This document shows positions 11,041-23,599 of a stretch of DNA of 64,000 nt, in pieces. The stretch is taken from assembly GCA_036417435.1 (NCBI GenBank), contig CM070907.1:54358001-54422000 (forward strand). Reading direction: 5' to 3'. A program made the translations under genes and the position numbers. The first letter of the stretch is position 1. Every line of letters begins with the position of its first letter. The notes beneath the pieces were generated by a model. It ran no database searches. It had not been told where the DNA came from and saw only the letters and a list, made by a program, of their open reading frames with translations. The DNA comes from Inia geoffrensis. Its lineage: Eukaryota; Chordata; Mammalia; Artiodactyla; Iniidae.

Positions 11041-12070
11041 AGATTTAAACACAAGCATTCACAAGATGCACTGATCTCTGGTAGTTGTCATCATTTCTAC
11101 TACGTGATAAGGACTTATACCCATAGATGGAGCTGTTGGTTATTATTTTGTTGTACAAATTCACGTTGAAAAGACTTTGTGACTGTTTCTAGTTAAGTAA
11201 TTTTTTTTAACCTCTTGGGTCATAGACTTCTTTGAAAATCTAATTATACTATGAACTCTCTCACCAAAAAGATACACATGCCAATATACATGTTAGGTTT
11301 TGCATACATTTTTAGGGGTTCATGGGCCCCTAAGCCTATCCATGTATTCCAGGTTAAGCCCTCTGTTATGGTCAGTCCATTACTTACAGATGTAAGTTTT
11401 TATAAAATATCTTTTAAATATTCATGCATCAGGTAACAAGAGCAAACTTGAATAAAGTCATTATGTTCTACTTCTACATATCCTGGCACCATAGCATACC
11501 TGTGTCCTTTTGAGAATTTAGCCTTAATATGTTTCAGCAACTGAAATGGCAAATGAAATTTCCATAGTCTTCATTTTTAAAAATTAGTATATATTTTAAC
11601 AAGCTATCAAGTGTGGGATATAATCTTTTTTCTTTTAAAGTTGTTAATTTCAAGGAGAGCGTGAATTTCAGTTTATTCGACAAATATTAATTAAGCATCT
11701 TCTGTGTGCCAGGTGCCATTCTAAGCACCAGGAATATACCGTAGTGAATAAACAGAAAATCCTACCCTAATGGAGTTGATAAACAACGTTACCTGCTGAT
11801 GAAATGGATACGAAGGCTGCCATACATGGAATACTTTTATTGAAAGTCTTAGCATTAGATCTATTAGTATTTCATATGTTTAAGTCCATAAGTTAAATGT
11901 ACATTTAAGTCATCCACGTGAAAGATATTCAGAGATTACAATGCAAATGCTACAAAATTAATAAACCCTAACTGTTAAAAGACAGTGATAAGAAAAATCC
12001 ATTTGGTTTAAAGTAAACGTTGATAAATACTTAGTACTGCAGATGCAGTTTTTGGTGAACTTAGAGAACT
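11041..12070. other. AT-rich sequence downstream of EMSY
   Basis: AT-rich non-coding DNA. An antisense L2 3'-end relic is visible at about 11640-11800 (ttaagcatcttctgtgtgcc, then tctaagcaccaggaatatac). Nothing else is recognisable. Confidence 0.6.
11451..11456 (+). terminator. Possible distal EMSY poly(A) signal
   Basis: A second AATAAA lies about 440 bp further on, before the first recognised intergenic repeats. It could give a longer 3'UTR. Chance occurrence in AT-rich DNA is also possible. Confidence 0.35.
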
Positions 12071-12935
12071 TAAAAAAAAGCAGCTTTATTGAGATTAATT
12101 CACATGTCATACAATTCACCCATTTAAAGTGTACAGTTCAGTGGTTTTTTAGTATATTCACAGAGTTTGGCAGTCATCACAACAGTCAATTTTAGAGCAT
12201 TTGCATAACCCCAAAAGAAACCCTGTACCCCTGAAACCATCACCACCCTAGCCCTAGGCATCCACTAAACTAATTTCTGTCTCTGTGGATTTGCCTATTC
12301 TGGACATTTCATATAAATGGAATCATACAATATGTGGTCTTTTGTGACTGGCTTCTTTCACTTAGTATAGTGTTTTCAAGGTTCATGTTGTAGCATGTAC
12401 CAGTGCTCCCTTACTTTTTATGGCTCAGTAATAGTCCATTGTGTGGATATACCACATTTTATCCATTCATCAGTTGATGAGCGTTTGGGTTGTTTCCACT
12501 TTTGCGCTCTTATGAATAATGCTGTTACGAACATTTGTGTACAAGTTTTACATAAATTTTCAATTCTCTTGGGTAAATATCTAGGAGTGCAATTGCTAGG
12601 TCATATGGTAAGTATTTTTAACAATGTGAGAAACTGCCAAACTCTTTTCCACAGTGACTACACATTTTACATCCTTGCCTGCAGTGTAGGAGAGTTCCAA
12701 TTTGTCTGCATCTTAACCAACACTTGCTATAATTTGCCTTTTTAATTGTAGCCGTGCTAGTGTATGAAGTGGTACGTCATTGTGGTTCTGATATACATTT
12801 CCCTGATGGCTAATGATGAGCATTTTTTTCATGTGCTTATTGGCTGTTCATACATCTATGGAGAAATGTCCTTTGCCAATTTCTCAATTGAATTATTTTC
12901 TATTTTATTATTTAAATTGAGAACTTTTGAAGTAC
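12071..12935 (-). mobile_element. Old L1 (L1M) fragment, 3' portion
   Basis: Opens with agcagctttattgagatta and contains ttcatataaatggaatcat, gttgatgagcgtttgggtt and ttgctaggtcatatgg. These are antisense hallmarks of the 3' part of old L1 elements, including the ORF2 C-terminal region. Plus-strand open frames (12395-12955) are the wrong strand of this L1 and are not genes. Coding capacity is lost. Confidence 0.85.
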
Positions 12936-15199
12936 AGAAATATTACTACTCTTAAGAGAAAAGTAAGCTGTTTTCTGGGTATTAATTCCTCACCCTTAAA
13001 ATCTTAATCAGGTTCTCGCTCTTCCTCTCTAATGTAACAAATTGCTTAACATCCTTAAAACTGTACAGAGCTTTGTAGTTGAAAATGCCTTTAAATACAT
13101 TTCTTTGTGAGGTTCTGTCAATAGCCTGCTGAGCTAGGAGACCTCAGTAGCACCTGGGATAGTGCAAAGGAAATAGTGGTCAGGTGGTCTGTATTTGAGT
13201 CCCAGGCTCCTCTGTTTATTGGTCATATGAACTTGAGGAAGTCACATTCCCCATAATACAAAGTGAATATTTCTGACTCCATAGGATTATTATTTATTAC
13301 ATAAACTATAATGAAATAGTTTATGTAAAAATGTCAGGCATTCTTTAAAAAGCAGATTCATCTCAAAAAAATGCCAGGCACAGAGTTACGTGCTGTATTT
13401 TTTTAAGTCTAATATTTATACCACTCCTCTATAAATAGAAAACTGAGGGCTCGGAGAAAAATGATGTACCAAAACTCGCAAATTATGCGCTAATAGGTAT
13501 CATGCCAAGTCACACAAGTTGCTGCTTTCTCTAGAGGAGTGTATGCCACCAGACAGGACTGGCCTTTGGAAGGACAGAGGAACTTGGTGTTGGTCTATAA
13601 CACCATCTTTTTGCCAGCCTTACTTGCCTTCACACAGAAGGACAGAGGAAGGACAGAAGCCTTTGGGAGGACAGAGGAACTTGGCGTTTGTCTGTAACAC
13701 TATCTTTTCACCAGCCTTACGTGCCTCAAACAGAGGTGCTCAATTCAGTTTGAGTTTAATTATGTGTCACAAGCTCCTGATAAGAGGAAGTGGAGTAAAA
13801 AAGCACCATATGAGCAAGGCCTTTCCAAGAAAGGATAGTGAAAAAAGTCTTCTGCCTCTGCTTGCAGGTTTGTAAGCCTTTAAGTAAGCGAGGTTTGACG
13901 ACCTATATATATATATTGAAAAAAGAAACTGTAGATTTTGTACTTGGGAGAAGGCTCACTCTGCCTTTTTCTCTCTTCCTTGCTTATGTATACACTGTAA
14001 CTGAAAACATGTGCTTGCTTTGAAAACAAAACAAAAAAACCAACAAGCCTTGGTTTGAATCCTGACAAGCCATGTGAGTTTGGACAAGCTCTAAGAGGCT
14101 TAAAACAGGAGAAGATGGAATGAATTATAATTCCTACTTTTAAAAAAGACATAGATGAGTAATATTCCTCCCAAGTGGTTCTTTCTGACTTTTCTTTCTC
14201 TCCCTTCAAATAAAGTTACTGGGTACTTTCTTTGGGCTGACATCGGGGATACAATTGTCAGCCAGGGGGAGAAGCCCCTGACCTCATGGAGCTTCAGCCT
14301 AGCAAAGGAGATATGTTCATCAAAGATCACATCTAAATGTATTCAGTGGTAAATGCCATGACAGAGAAATAGTGCCATGATAGCATATAAATGGGAAGTT
14401 GGGGAGTTTCCTTCAGGAAGGATTGTTTAAGGTGTAATCTGAAGGAAGAGGATTGAACTAGGCATAGAGGAGGACAGCTGTCCAGTAGATGGACAGCAGA
14501 TAACCTTGTGGTGGAAGGGGAATTTAGGCCAGTGTGACGGCAGTGTGGAGAGCAAGGGCAGTGAGCATGGTAGGAGCGGAAGGTGGAGACCAAACTATAT
14601 GGATCTTGCAGCTTACTATAAAGGTTTGGGTCTTTAAGAACGATGAGAAGCCATTAAGTTTTAAGCCATTAGAGCTGGTAAAATGAATTAATACATTTAC
14701 AAAATATTTGGAGTTATGTTGGTCCATTGGAACAGAAAAATATATTTAACATTTATTTTTTGATGCTAGTCTCACCTCCCTATGTCCTTTTTCTCTAACA
14801 TCTTCAGTGGTTCCCCAGTACTGTAGTATGAATCTGGCATTCAAGGGTCTTAGCCAAAGCTTCAACCTACCTTTCTAGATTCATAACTCATTTCACTACC
14901 CTGACCTACTGCCTATCTCCCCCACCACACACACATTATGCTCTGCATTAGAAAGTCTCACTCATTTCTCAAAGCCCAGCTTGAATTTCACCTCCTTCAC
15001 TAGGACTGTCCAGATCTCTTCAAGGAGGAGTCCTTCCCCCCCCGCTCTCCCCCACTGCTAGGTTCCTCTAGCATTTTGGGAGAAACGTGTTTACTAAACA
15101 CTTATTATTAGTTACCTACTGTGAACTATATTGCATAAGGATCTTTATAGGTTGTTGTTGGTTTTTTTTTGTCAGTACTTAACACGTTGCCAGTTTTCT
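12936..15199. other. Intergenic sequence with L2/MIR relics
   Basis: It contains a weak sense MIR near 13150-13250, a 97-bp imperfect duplication at 13572-13730, an antisense L2-like relic at about 14210-14480 (cccctgacctcatggagct) and a sense L2 at about 14775-15115 (ggcattcaagggtcttag, then aatttcacctccttcac). No gene is recognised; small open frames overlap on both strands. Confidence 0.6.
13572..13730. repeat. Imperfect tandem duplication, about 97-bp period
   Basis: ggacagaggaacttgg occurs at 13572 and 13669, followed in both copies by matching text with substitutions (gtctataacaccatcttttt versus gtctgtaacactatcttttc) and by ccagccttac(t/g)tgcc. This indicates an old local duplication within unique sequence. 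Confidence 0.8.
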
Positions 15200-17194
15200 C
15201 TTCCAATAACTGACTTTTGGCGTCATTGATTCTGTTGTTTTTCTATTCTCTGTTTAATTTATCTCCATTCTATTCTTTATTATTTCCTTTCTTTTGCTAG
15301 CTTTGGTCTTAGCTTTTCTTCTTTTTCTAGTCCCTCAAGATGTAAAGTTAGGTTATTGATTTGAGGTCTTTCTTTTTAATGAAGGCATTTACAGCTATAA
15401 ATTTCCCTGTGCATTGCTTTTGCTATATTCCCTACACTTTGGTATGTTGGGTTTTTTTTTTTTCATTCATCTCAGATATTTTCTAGTTTCTCTTGTGATT
15501 TCTTCAACCGTTGGTTATATGAGTGTGTTGTTTAATTTCTACATATTTGTGAATTTTTCATTTTACTTCTTTTATTGATTTCTATCTTCATTCCCATAGA
15601 TGTTCTATCCATGATTGAAAGTGGTGTACTGAAGTCTCCATAAGTCTCTATTGTGGAACTATTTCTCCCTTCAGTTTTATTAATACTTGCCTCGTGTATT
15701 CTGGAACTCTGTTTGGTGTATATATCCTTATAATTGTTTTGTGTTTTTGATGAATCAACCCTTTTATCAGTGTACATTGTGCTTCTTTGTCTCTTAACAG
15801 TTTTTACTTAAAGTCTATTTTGTCTGATATTTAGTTTAGTCACCTCAGCTCTCTTTTGGTCACCATTTGCATAGAGTATATTTTTCTATCCTTTCACTTA
15901 CAATCTATTTGTGTCTTTGGATCTAAAATGAGTCTCTTGTGTATAGCAGATTTGATCTTTTTTTAATTCAATCTGCCAATATTTTTGAATGGAGAGTTTA
16001 ATCCATTTACATTTAATGTAATTATTAATAAGGAAGGATTTACTTCTGCCATATGGTGTTTGTTTTCCATATGTCTTATACCTTTTTTATCCTCCACTTC
16101 CTCCGTTACAGCCTTCTTTTGTGTTTAGTTCATTATATGTAGTGAAATGTTTTGATTCTCTTCTCAATTCCTTTGAGTATATTTTTTAGATAGTTCCTTT
16201 GTGGTTACCATGGGGATTACATTGAATATCCTAAAATTATAGCAATCTAGTTTGAATTGATACTGACTTAACTTTGATAGCATACAAAACTCTGCCCCTA
16301 TAAAGCTTCATCCCTTCTTTATGTTGTAATCACAAATTACATCTTTATACATTGTGTGCTCAATAACATATTTATAATTTTTTAGTGCATTTGTCTTTTA
16401 TGTAAGAAGTAAAAAGTAGAGTTGCAAACCAAAATTATAATAATAATAGCTTTTGTATTTGCTATGTAGTTACTGGATATCTTTATTTCTTCATATGGCT
16501 TCAAGTTACTGTTGAGAGGCCTTTTGTTTTAACCCAAAGGACTCCTGTTAGCATTTCTTTTAGGGAAGAACTAGTGGTAATTAAGTCCCTCAGCTTTTGT
16601 TTGTTTGGAAATGTCTTAATTTCTCCCTTATTTTTGGCAGTTTTGCCAGATATTGAATTCTTGATTGACAGTTTGTTTTTTTCTTTCAGCACTTTAAATA
16701 TGTCATCCCACTGCCTTCTGGGCTTCATGGTTTCTGGTGAGAAATTGGCTGTTAATCTTATTGAAGAGTCTTTGTACATGACAAGTTGCTGCCCTCTCGC
16801 TTCTTTCAAGATTGTCTCTTTGTCTTTTGACAGTTTGATTATGATGTGTCTTAGTGTGGATCTGTAACTTTATCTACTTGGAGTTCATTGAACTTCTTGA
16901 ATGTGTAGATTCATATGTTTGTCTTTAGACTTGGGGAGTTTTCAGTTATTATTTATTCAAATATTCTTTCTGCCCTTTCCTCTCTTTCTCCTCCTTCTGG
17001 GACTCCCATAATGCATATATTGATCTGTTTGCTAGTGTTCCACCAGCGTTTTAGGCTCTGTTCATTTTTCTTCATTCTTTTCTCTTTCTGCTCCTCAGAC
17101 TGGATAATTTCAGTTGTCTTATCTTCAAATTCACTGATTCCATCTTCTGCATTCTCAAATTCGCTGTTGAACCCCTCTAGTGAAGTTTTAAAAA

Positions 17195-17428
17195 AACTTA
17201 TTTACCAATATCTCCCCCCTTTTCCTAGCCCCTGGCAATCACCATTCTACTCTCCGCTTTTATGAGTTCTACTTTTTTAGATTCCACATATAAGTGAGAT
17301 CATGCAATGTTTGTCTTTCTGTGTCTTACTTATTTCACTTAGCATAATGTCCTCCAGATTCAACCATGTTGAAAATGACAGAATTTCCTTATTTTTAAAA
17401 GCTGAATAATATTCCATTATATATATAT

Positions 17429-17460
<32 letters not shown>

Positions 17461-17640
17461 TTTTCTTTATCCATTCATTTGTTGATGGACAAATGTCTTA
17501 GCTATTAGGAATAATGCTGCAATGAACATGGAGTGCAAATATCTCTTAGAGATATTGATTTTATTCCCTTTGGATATATACCCAGCAGTGGGATGGCTGG
17601 ACCATATGGTAGCTTTATTTTTAATTTTTTAGGAACCTTT
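17195..17640 (-). mobile_element. L1 fragment (ORF2 C-terminal part) nested in older L1
   Basis: The minus strand encodes an EYYSAFKNKEILSF...LNLEDIMLSEISKTQKDK-like segment, the recognisable C-terminal end of L1 ORF2. It carries a CA repeat at 17433-17460. The sequence resumes the older L1 after about 17640. Confidence 0.8.
17433..17460. repeat. (CA)n microsatellite
   Basis: About 14 CA units directly after an (AT)n stretch, inside the nested L1 fragment. Confidence 0.97.
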
Positions 17641-17837
17641 ATACTTTTTCCATGATGTTTTCATTTTAATAATTGTATATTTCATCTCCATAATTTCTGT
17701 TTGGTTCCTTTTTCTAATTTATCTTTATTGATATTCTCATTTTGTTTAGACATCACTTACCTTATTTCTTTGTCCATGTTATCCTTAGTTCTTTGTCCAT
17801 GTTATCCTTTAGCTCTTTGAGCATATTTAAGACAGTT

Positions 17838-18045
17838 TTTTGTGTGTGTGTTTGTGGTACGTGGACCTCTCACTGCCGTGGCCCCTCCTGCCACGGAGTA
17901 CAGGCTCCGGACGCACAGGCTCAGTGGCCATGGCTCACGGGCCCAGCCGCTCCACGGCATGTGGGATCTTCCTGGACCAGGGCACGAACCCATGTCCCCT
18001 GCATCGGCAGGTGGACTCTCAACCACTGCGCCACCAGGGAAGCCC
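17838..18045 (-). mobile_element. CHR-type SINE (short form)
   Basis: The minus strand starts ggcttccctggtggcgcag and has a tRNA-like head with a B-box-like segment (gggttcgtgccctgg). The TG-rich left end replaces the poly(A) tail. A 9-bp duplication aagacagtt flanks it at 17829-17837 and 18046-18054. Removing the SINE restores the host L1 text. Confidence 0.9.
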
Positions 18046-18458
18046 AAGACAGTTATTTTAAAGGCTTTGTGTAGTAAGTCCAATGTCTGAGTTTTCTGGG
18101 TGGCTTTCAGTTAATTAATTTTGTTTCTCTGATTGGGTTGTACTCTATTTTTTATTTGTATACTTTGTGATTTTTTTTGTTGAAAAGTGAAGATCTGAAT
18201 ATTATGATGTGGTAACTCTGGACATCAAATTTTCCCTTTCCCCCTGGGGTTTGCAGGGTTTTCTGTTTGTTTGTTTTGTTGTTTCTTTGTTTTTGTTTTT
18301 GATTTTGATTGTTAAAAGCTATCGTTCACTTGTCTAGTGACTTCTATTTTTTTTCAGAAACTGTTTTTCTTTTCATGTGTGGTCACTGAAGTCTCTATTC
18401 CTCAGCATGTATTCAACTAGTGTTTGACAGAGATTTCCTTGAACCACAGGAGCTAAGC

Positions 18459-18493
18459 AAACACACACACACACACACACATACACACACACA
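18459..18493. repeat. (CA)n microsatellite
   Basis: CA units interrupted once by AT near 18481, in the old L1 5' region. Confidence 0.95.
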
Positions 18494-19099
18494 TCCTTGT
18501 ATTTGCAGATTGGCTTTGTGCTGTGGCCCTTCAACACTTACCCAGACTTCCACTGAGCTTAGAGACCATACTGAGGTGAAAGCTTGAGGTCTTCTCAGTT
18601 TTTTTTCCTAAGTATATGCATGGCTTTCTAAATTTTTCCTTATATACAGGTGCTTTTGAATGCCCTAATTTCAAAAAAACAAAACAAGACAACAACAAAA
18701 AACCACACCCCCCAAAAAACACTTCCCCAGCTTTTCTTCCCAGTCCTTAGGTGGTTTATTGATGTCTCAACCATAATCTTTTGCTTCAGATGTCTACAGG
18801 TTGTTTGTCAGCCTTACCATGTTTTCAATCAATGTATGCTGCTTTTTCAGCCTGAGTGAGTTCTGATTTAAGTGAAACAGCAATGAGTGCCTTGCATCGG
18901 TCCTTCAAATAGCCCTGAGGCAGGTTAGAACAGATGTACACAATAATTTGCAAATAAGATTTGCTGTGCTCCTTCCAGAACCAGGAACCAGGGTCCTACA
19001 CTGATAACATGGACATCTTTAAGACTCCTGCCAGCCCGGGAGAGGATAGGGTGAAGGCTAGTAAAATGCCATAAAGCTTTCCTATGCTTTTTATCTCTC

Positions 19100-19340
19100 A
19101 TTTTTTTTATTGGGGTAAAATATACATAACATAAAATGTACCATTTTAACCATTTTAAGTGCATAGTTCATTGGCATTATGTACACTCAGATTGTTATGC
19201 AACCATTACCACTATCAGTCTCCAGAACTTTTTCTTCATCCCCCACTGAAACTCAGTACCCATTATATAATAACTCCTATTCCTACCCGCCCCCCCCACC
19301 CCAGCCCCTAGTGACCATCCTACACTTTTCAAGTTGCCTT
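19100..19340 (-). mobile_element. Old L1 3' fragment
   Basis: Opens with ttttattggggtaaaatat and continues with gtaccattttaaccatttta and a C-run near 19290. The antisense L1 3' pattern recurs at 44445. It sits inside the 5' region of the larger L1. Confidence 0.75.
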
Positions 19341-19500
19341 TTGCTTGATTCAGCATTTGGTTATTGCTGTAAACCTCTGACTATATTCCAGAGTCTGACA
19401 AAGTTGGTTCTGACAGTTTCTGCTTGTTTTTCAATGTTTCTGTGGGACAATGGGAGCTTGGAGCTGACTACTCCACCATTTTGCTGGCATCATCGTCAAC

Positions 19501-20198
19501 ACAAGATTTTGTCACGAGCTATTTGGAAGAGTAGAATAGCCATTAACTGAAGTAGGAAAGACTGTGGGAAGATCTAATTTTTAAAAAATTAAGTTTTATT
19601 GGAGTATAGTTGCTTTACAATGTTGTGAAGATCTAATTTTGAAGGAGAATATCAGAGGCTCAGTTTAGGATAAATTCAAGATACCTGCTAGACGTCAAGT
19701 GGAAAAGTCAAGTAGATAGGTAGGGAAGAAAAGAGGTCCAAGGGCTGATCCCTGGGCAGTCCAGCACACAGGGGTAAGGAAGATGAGGCAGGACCAGAAA
19801 AGAGACTGAGAAGGAGTGGCCAGAAGGATGGGAGGTAAAGCTGGAGATTGAGGTGGTAGTATCTTGGAAACAGCTGAAGAAAACTGCTAAGTCAAATAAA
19901 ATGAGAGCTCACAGAGTTAGCCATGTTAAGTCATTGGTGACTTTAGGAAGAGCAGTTGTGGTGGAGTTAGGGACAAAAGCTAGAGGAGAATGTGAGAAGG
20001 AAACTGGTGACTGAGAATATAGATAATTCAATGAGTTGCTGTAAAGGAGCAATTTCTAGAAAGGCAAGTGGGGTCAAGAAGTTTGTTTTTTATTTTAGTT
20101 TTGTAACTTAAGGAAATGGGATTCCTGATGGGATTGATCCGATGGAGAGGAGAAAGTTTATAATGCAGGAGAGAGGAGAACTGCGCGTGCACTGTACT
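19501..20198. other. Intergenic sequence, L2-like relic
   Basis: A 40-bp L1 3' fragment (ttttattggagtatagttgc) is at about 19590. From about 19665 to 20060 the text (for example ggtgactttaggaagagcag) resembles an antisense ancient LINE body; the family is not certain. No gene is seen. Confidence 0.5.
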
Positions 20199-20588
20199 TT
20201 ATTGTTTTTTATAATATAAATTTATTTGTTTTATTTATTTATTTTTGGCTGCGTTGGGTCTAAGTTGCTGCGCGCGGGCTTTCTTATTTGCAGAGAGCGG
20301 GGGCTACCTTTCATTGCGGTGCGCGGGCTTCTCATTGCGGTGAGCAGGCTTCGCGTTGCGGTGAGCGGGCTTCGCGTTGCGGGTGGCTTCTCTTGTTGCG
20401 GAGCACAGTCTCTAGACGCATGGGTTTCACTGGTTGTGACTCGCGGGCTCTAGAATGCAGGCTCAGTAGTTGTGGTGCACGGGCGTAGTTGCTCTGTGGC
20501 ATGTGGGATCTTCCCAGACCAGGACTCGAACCCGTGTCCCCAGCATTGGCAGGCAGATTCTTAACCACTGCACCACCATGGAAGCCCT
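20199..20588 (-). mobile_element. CHR-type SINE (long form)
   Basis: The minus strand begins with the ttccatggtggtgcagtgg head and has a B-box-like gggttcgagtcctgg. The left side is the long tail with Gly-tRNA-unrelated GC-rich repeats (several gcgggcttcgcgttgcgg units near 20330-20400). Flanking duplication cgtgcactgt is at 20186-20195 and 20589-20598. Open frames within are SINE shadows. Confidence 0.92.
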
Positions 20589-21809
20589 CGTGCACTGTTC
20601 TTGAATAGTGGGAGGGGAAGGGATTTGCGGATGTGCTGGGTTCATCCATTACAACAGAAGAGGAAGAAGATACTCAGGAACAGAAGCAGATAGGTGGGTA
20701 GGTAACATTTGCTTCAATTTTTTGTTGAGTCTCAAATCCGTATTTACAGTATTATCTCTTCCCTGAGCCAAAACCAACTGCCTTGAGACATCCCCAAGTG
20801 GATTTCCTATAAGTACTTCAGCCTCAAGTTGTCCCAAACCAAGAGAGATCAACTCCTTTTCTTCTAATTCTTGGTTTCATTAGTGATACCAGAGCTGATG
20901 CTGGAAGGAGGGTGGACATCTTCCATGGGCAAGAGGGTAGGAGAATGGAATAGGCAGGTAACCCAAAGATGGGGTGGGAAATTGGGCTTGAGTGTGGAAT
21001 GACTAGGGAGCAGTGAGCTCAGAGCAGTCCCCTGGAGGCTGTTACACACCCAGAGGCCAACAAAGCATTCTGTCAGGGTCTCATGGAGTTATCCATGGTT
21101 TGTTACATGATTGAAAGGACTGTTCATCTTCAGTTTTTCTCCACAGCATTAGATTGTTATCCTGATGGAAAAAGGACCCTGACAAGCTCTTTCACCTCCT
21201 GGGCCTTGTGTTTCTACTACACTGCACTTATCCCTGATTACTGACCAAATCCCTTCTCACCTTGCACCTCCAAGGTCACTTCCAGAGATACTTTCCCAAA
21301 CCTTTTCCCCCTGAGCCTCTCATCTATATCTCCATTATAGCTCTTCTATATTTCCATTATGGCTCCCAATTTTTGCTCCATGAAAGTTTTGCTCTGGGAG
21401 TTGGATTCCACTTCATGTCCCTAGCATAGAACCTGGCGTGGATGAGGCATCAACAAATTTGTTGATTGGCTGTATAAAAAAAACTCAGACCATTCTGGTC
21501 TTGGGGCTCTGCCCACCGTTGCACAAATGCTTATTAACATTAAAATGCACGAGCAAATCCCAGAAATAACATCCTTATTGCAGGCTGTTTTTGGATGAGG
21601 ATGTTATTGTTGTGAGATATTTGTGTATCAGCCACTCTGGACTCAGAGCACAGTGCCCATCTCTGCTGTCATTTGTTCTGTCACTTCAAAGTGCAGGAAA
21701 ACCATGGGTGGTGATTTTAGAATCTTATTCAGAACCCTCAGGGAATGAGTCATTTCATAGTGACGACTTTTCCGGATTGCCACAGTTCAAATAAATTAAG
21801 CAACAGGAC

Positions 21810-21831
21810 GTTGTTGTTGTTGTTGTTGTTA
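21810..21831. repeat. (GTT)n microsatellite
   Basis: Seven tandem ttg units, in unique intergenic DNA. Confidence 0.95.
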
Positions 21832-22124
21832 ATTTTAACCTCTTTAGAATGTAAATTTCAGAAATACATTATCCTACCATCCTGAACGTGATTCTGCCGT
21901 CTCTTGTTTCTTCAGAATCATTATTATGAACATAGTTATAATTTTTCAGCTCCGCAATGAGAATACACAGCCTTGCTAAAGGAGTAAGAGGGGGGCATAA
22001 TTCAGGCTCAGTCTCTCCCTGGAGCAGATGCAGATCAGAGCCCAAAATCTCAGGTGGAGGCAGCTGAGCTGCCCCAGAAGTCAGAGGGGTAAGTGCGGGA
22101 ACAGAGGCAGGCCCTGACCTGAGC

Positions 22125-22305
22125 GCAGTACCAGTGAGTCTCCTGCTTCTTTGCGCATTTGAACTACGTGGGGATTTGTTAAAAAGCAGACTCTGATTCA
22201 GTAATTTGGGTTCAGTTCTGGGCTGGTATCTGAATTCTGCATTTTTAACAGGATCTCAGATGATGCCGGTGCTGCTGAACCACAGACCACACTTTCAATA
22301 TCAAG
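22125..22305 (+). mobile_element. MER5A-type hAT DNA-transposon relic
   Basis: The text follows the MER5A pattern: ggggatttgttaaaaagcag, ctgattcagtaatttgggtt, atttttaacaggatctcag, then tgatgccggtgctgctg and accacactttcaa. Non-autonomous and ancient. Confidence 0.8.
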
Positions 22306-23599
22306 TCTTTTGTTGACCTACCAGAGGTTTGCTTGTGATTTTGTGTGGGTTTTCTTTAGCGAGTCTTTCTGTGGGGCGTCTTTCAAGTACCAGGTGGCCT
22401 CTGGCAGTGTGTACACAGTGCTCTAAGTTTATGGAGTGCTCTCACGTGCCCTGTTTCCCTTCTTTCTCACGATAGTCCTGGGAGGTAAGTTAGCACCATT
22501 TTACTGACTGGGAAACCAGTTCCTGGCATCTCACAGATCACTAAATGGAAGAACCAGGGCTCATGGCTCCACGTTTAGTGCTCTTTCCACTGCTTCTTGC
22601 TCCCTCCGCCACATCTGTGCTGTGTGCCTTACACAGCCCTATGGACTCCGCGCCGTGGGGGTGCTCTGAGGAAGATGGCTGCCTGTGCACACACACGTGT
22701 GTGCCTGTATTAAAATCAAGGGCTGATCAACAGCTGTAGCACCTGGGCCTATGCAGTCTCACTTAGGACACCCCAACTGAGAGTGACATTTCCTCATCCC
22801 TCAAATCTCCCCCTCAGACAATGACCTTGCCTCATATTGTATAGACTAAACCCTGGGCTCACAAGCGGCAGTGACCGTCTGCAGCGCATGCTGAGATGCT
22901 GTTGGCACCCCACTCGTCGCCCCTTTAAGCCTTTCCATTTCAGGGCTGGCTGGCTGGACTCTGTCTCCCAGCTTTGGCCTCTCCGTCCACCCAAGGGCTT
23001 TCTCTGGCACAGGGACCTGTTGTGCCCCATGCAGGTAGTGAAATGCTGGGAAATTTATGTCCCTCCAGTCAACCAGGGACCAATGGGAGCTGATAACGAA
23101 ATAATCCAGCTCTCTCACCTCTTAATTTGGGATAACTTGGAGGCATTTTCCACACACTAAGCTCCAGTTACCCACAGTGGTAACTTGCTTGGTCATGTTG
23201 CCTTTACTTGCTGCTTTCCCCTCCCTGCCTCACTTCTCCACTCCTGTAATAGTGTTTCCAGGGATCCCCTCCTAAAGAATGACTTACACGCAACTCTTTG
23301 TCTCATGGTCTGCTGGCGGAACCCAAATTAAGACACTTCTCCCAACCACTATTCCTACTGATTTACTTACAGCTGGACCCACATGCCTGCCTTCCCTCTA
23401 GTCATAATGGAGAAAGTATTCCAGTTCCTTAGTAAGATCACACCCTCTCCCAGGGATCTGGATGACATCCTCCTGCTTCTTAAGGATTTCCCTCCTTCAA
23501 TTATCTCCTTTCTCTGCAGCACCATCTCTCTCTCTCCCTCTCTCCCTCTCTCCCTTTCCTAGATCATTCCAACCTACAAACATGCCTCAATAGGACCCC

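Larger units (their letters stand above)
15200..19500 (-). mobile_element. Old L1 (L1M) 5' half, with nested insertions
   Basis: Read on the minus strand, it runs from a 5'UTR-like region (about 19500-18000) through an ORF1 relic (about 17190-16950; the antisense of an ORF1 stretch matching the younger ORF1 at 28.6 kb) to the start of ORF2 (endonuclease region, about 16450-15200; contains the antisense of the LQET motif region near 15935). All frames are broken. It is interrupted by a further L1 piece (17195-17640), a CHR SINE (17838-18045) and another L1 piece (19100-19340). Plus-strand open frames within it are wrong-strand shadows. Confidence 0.82.
20599..23599. other. Intergenic sequence, mostly unique
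   Basis: It includes a sense L2 relic at about 21145-21470 (cctcctgggccttgtgtttc; ccctagcatagaacctggc), a (GTT)n microsatellite at 21811-21831, an MER5A-type DNA-transposon relic at about 22125-22305 and a TC-rich run at 23524-23560. The remainder (20600-21140, 22310-23520) shows no repeat and no convincing gene; open frames are short and lie on both strands. Confidence 0.6.

Noticed and set aside
16915..17265. Membrane-protein-like open frames on the + strand
   Set aside because: They are the antisense of L1 ORF1; the same pattern appears opposite the ORF1 relic at 28.5-28.9 kb.
17840..18061. Small proteins ending in PLRHQGSP-like text
   Set aside because: The same translation recurs in every CHR SINE in the window, so it is SINE sequence.
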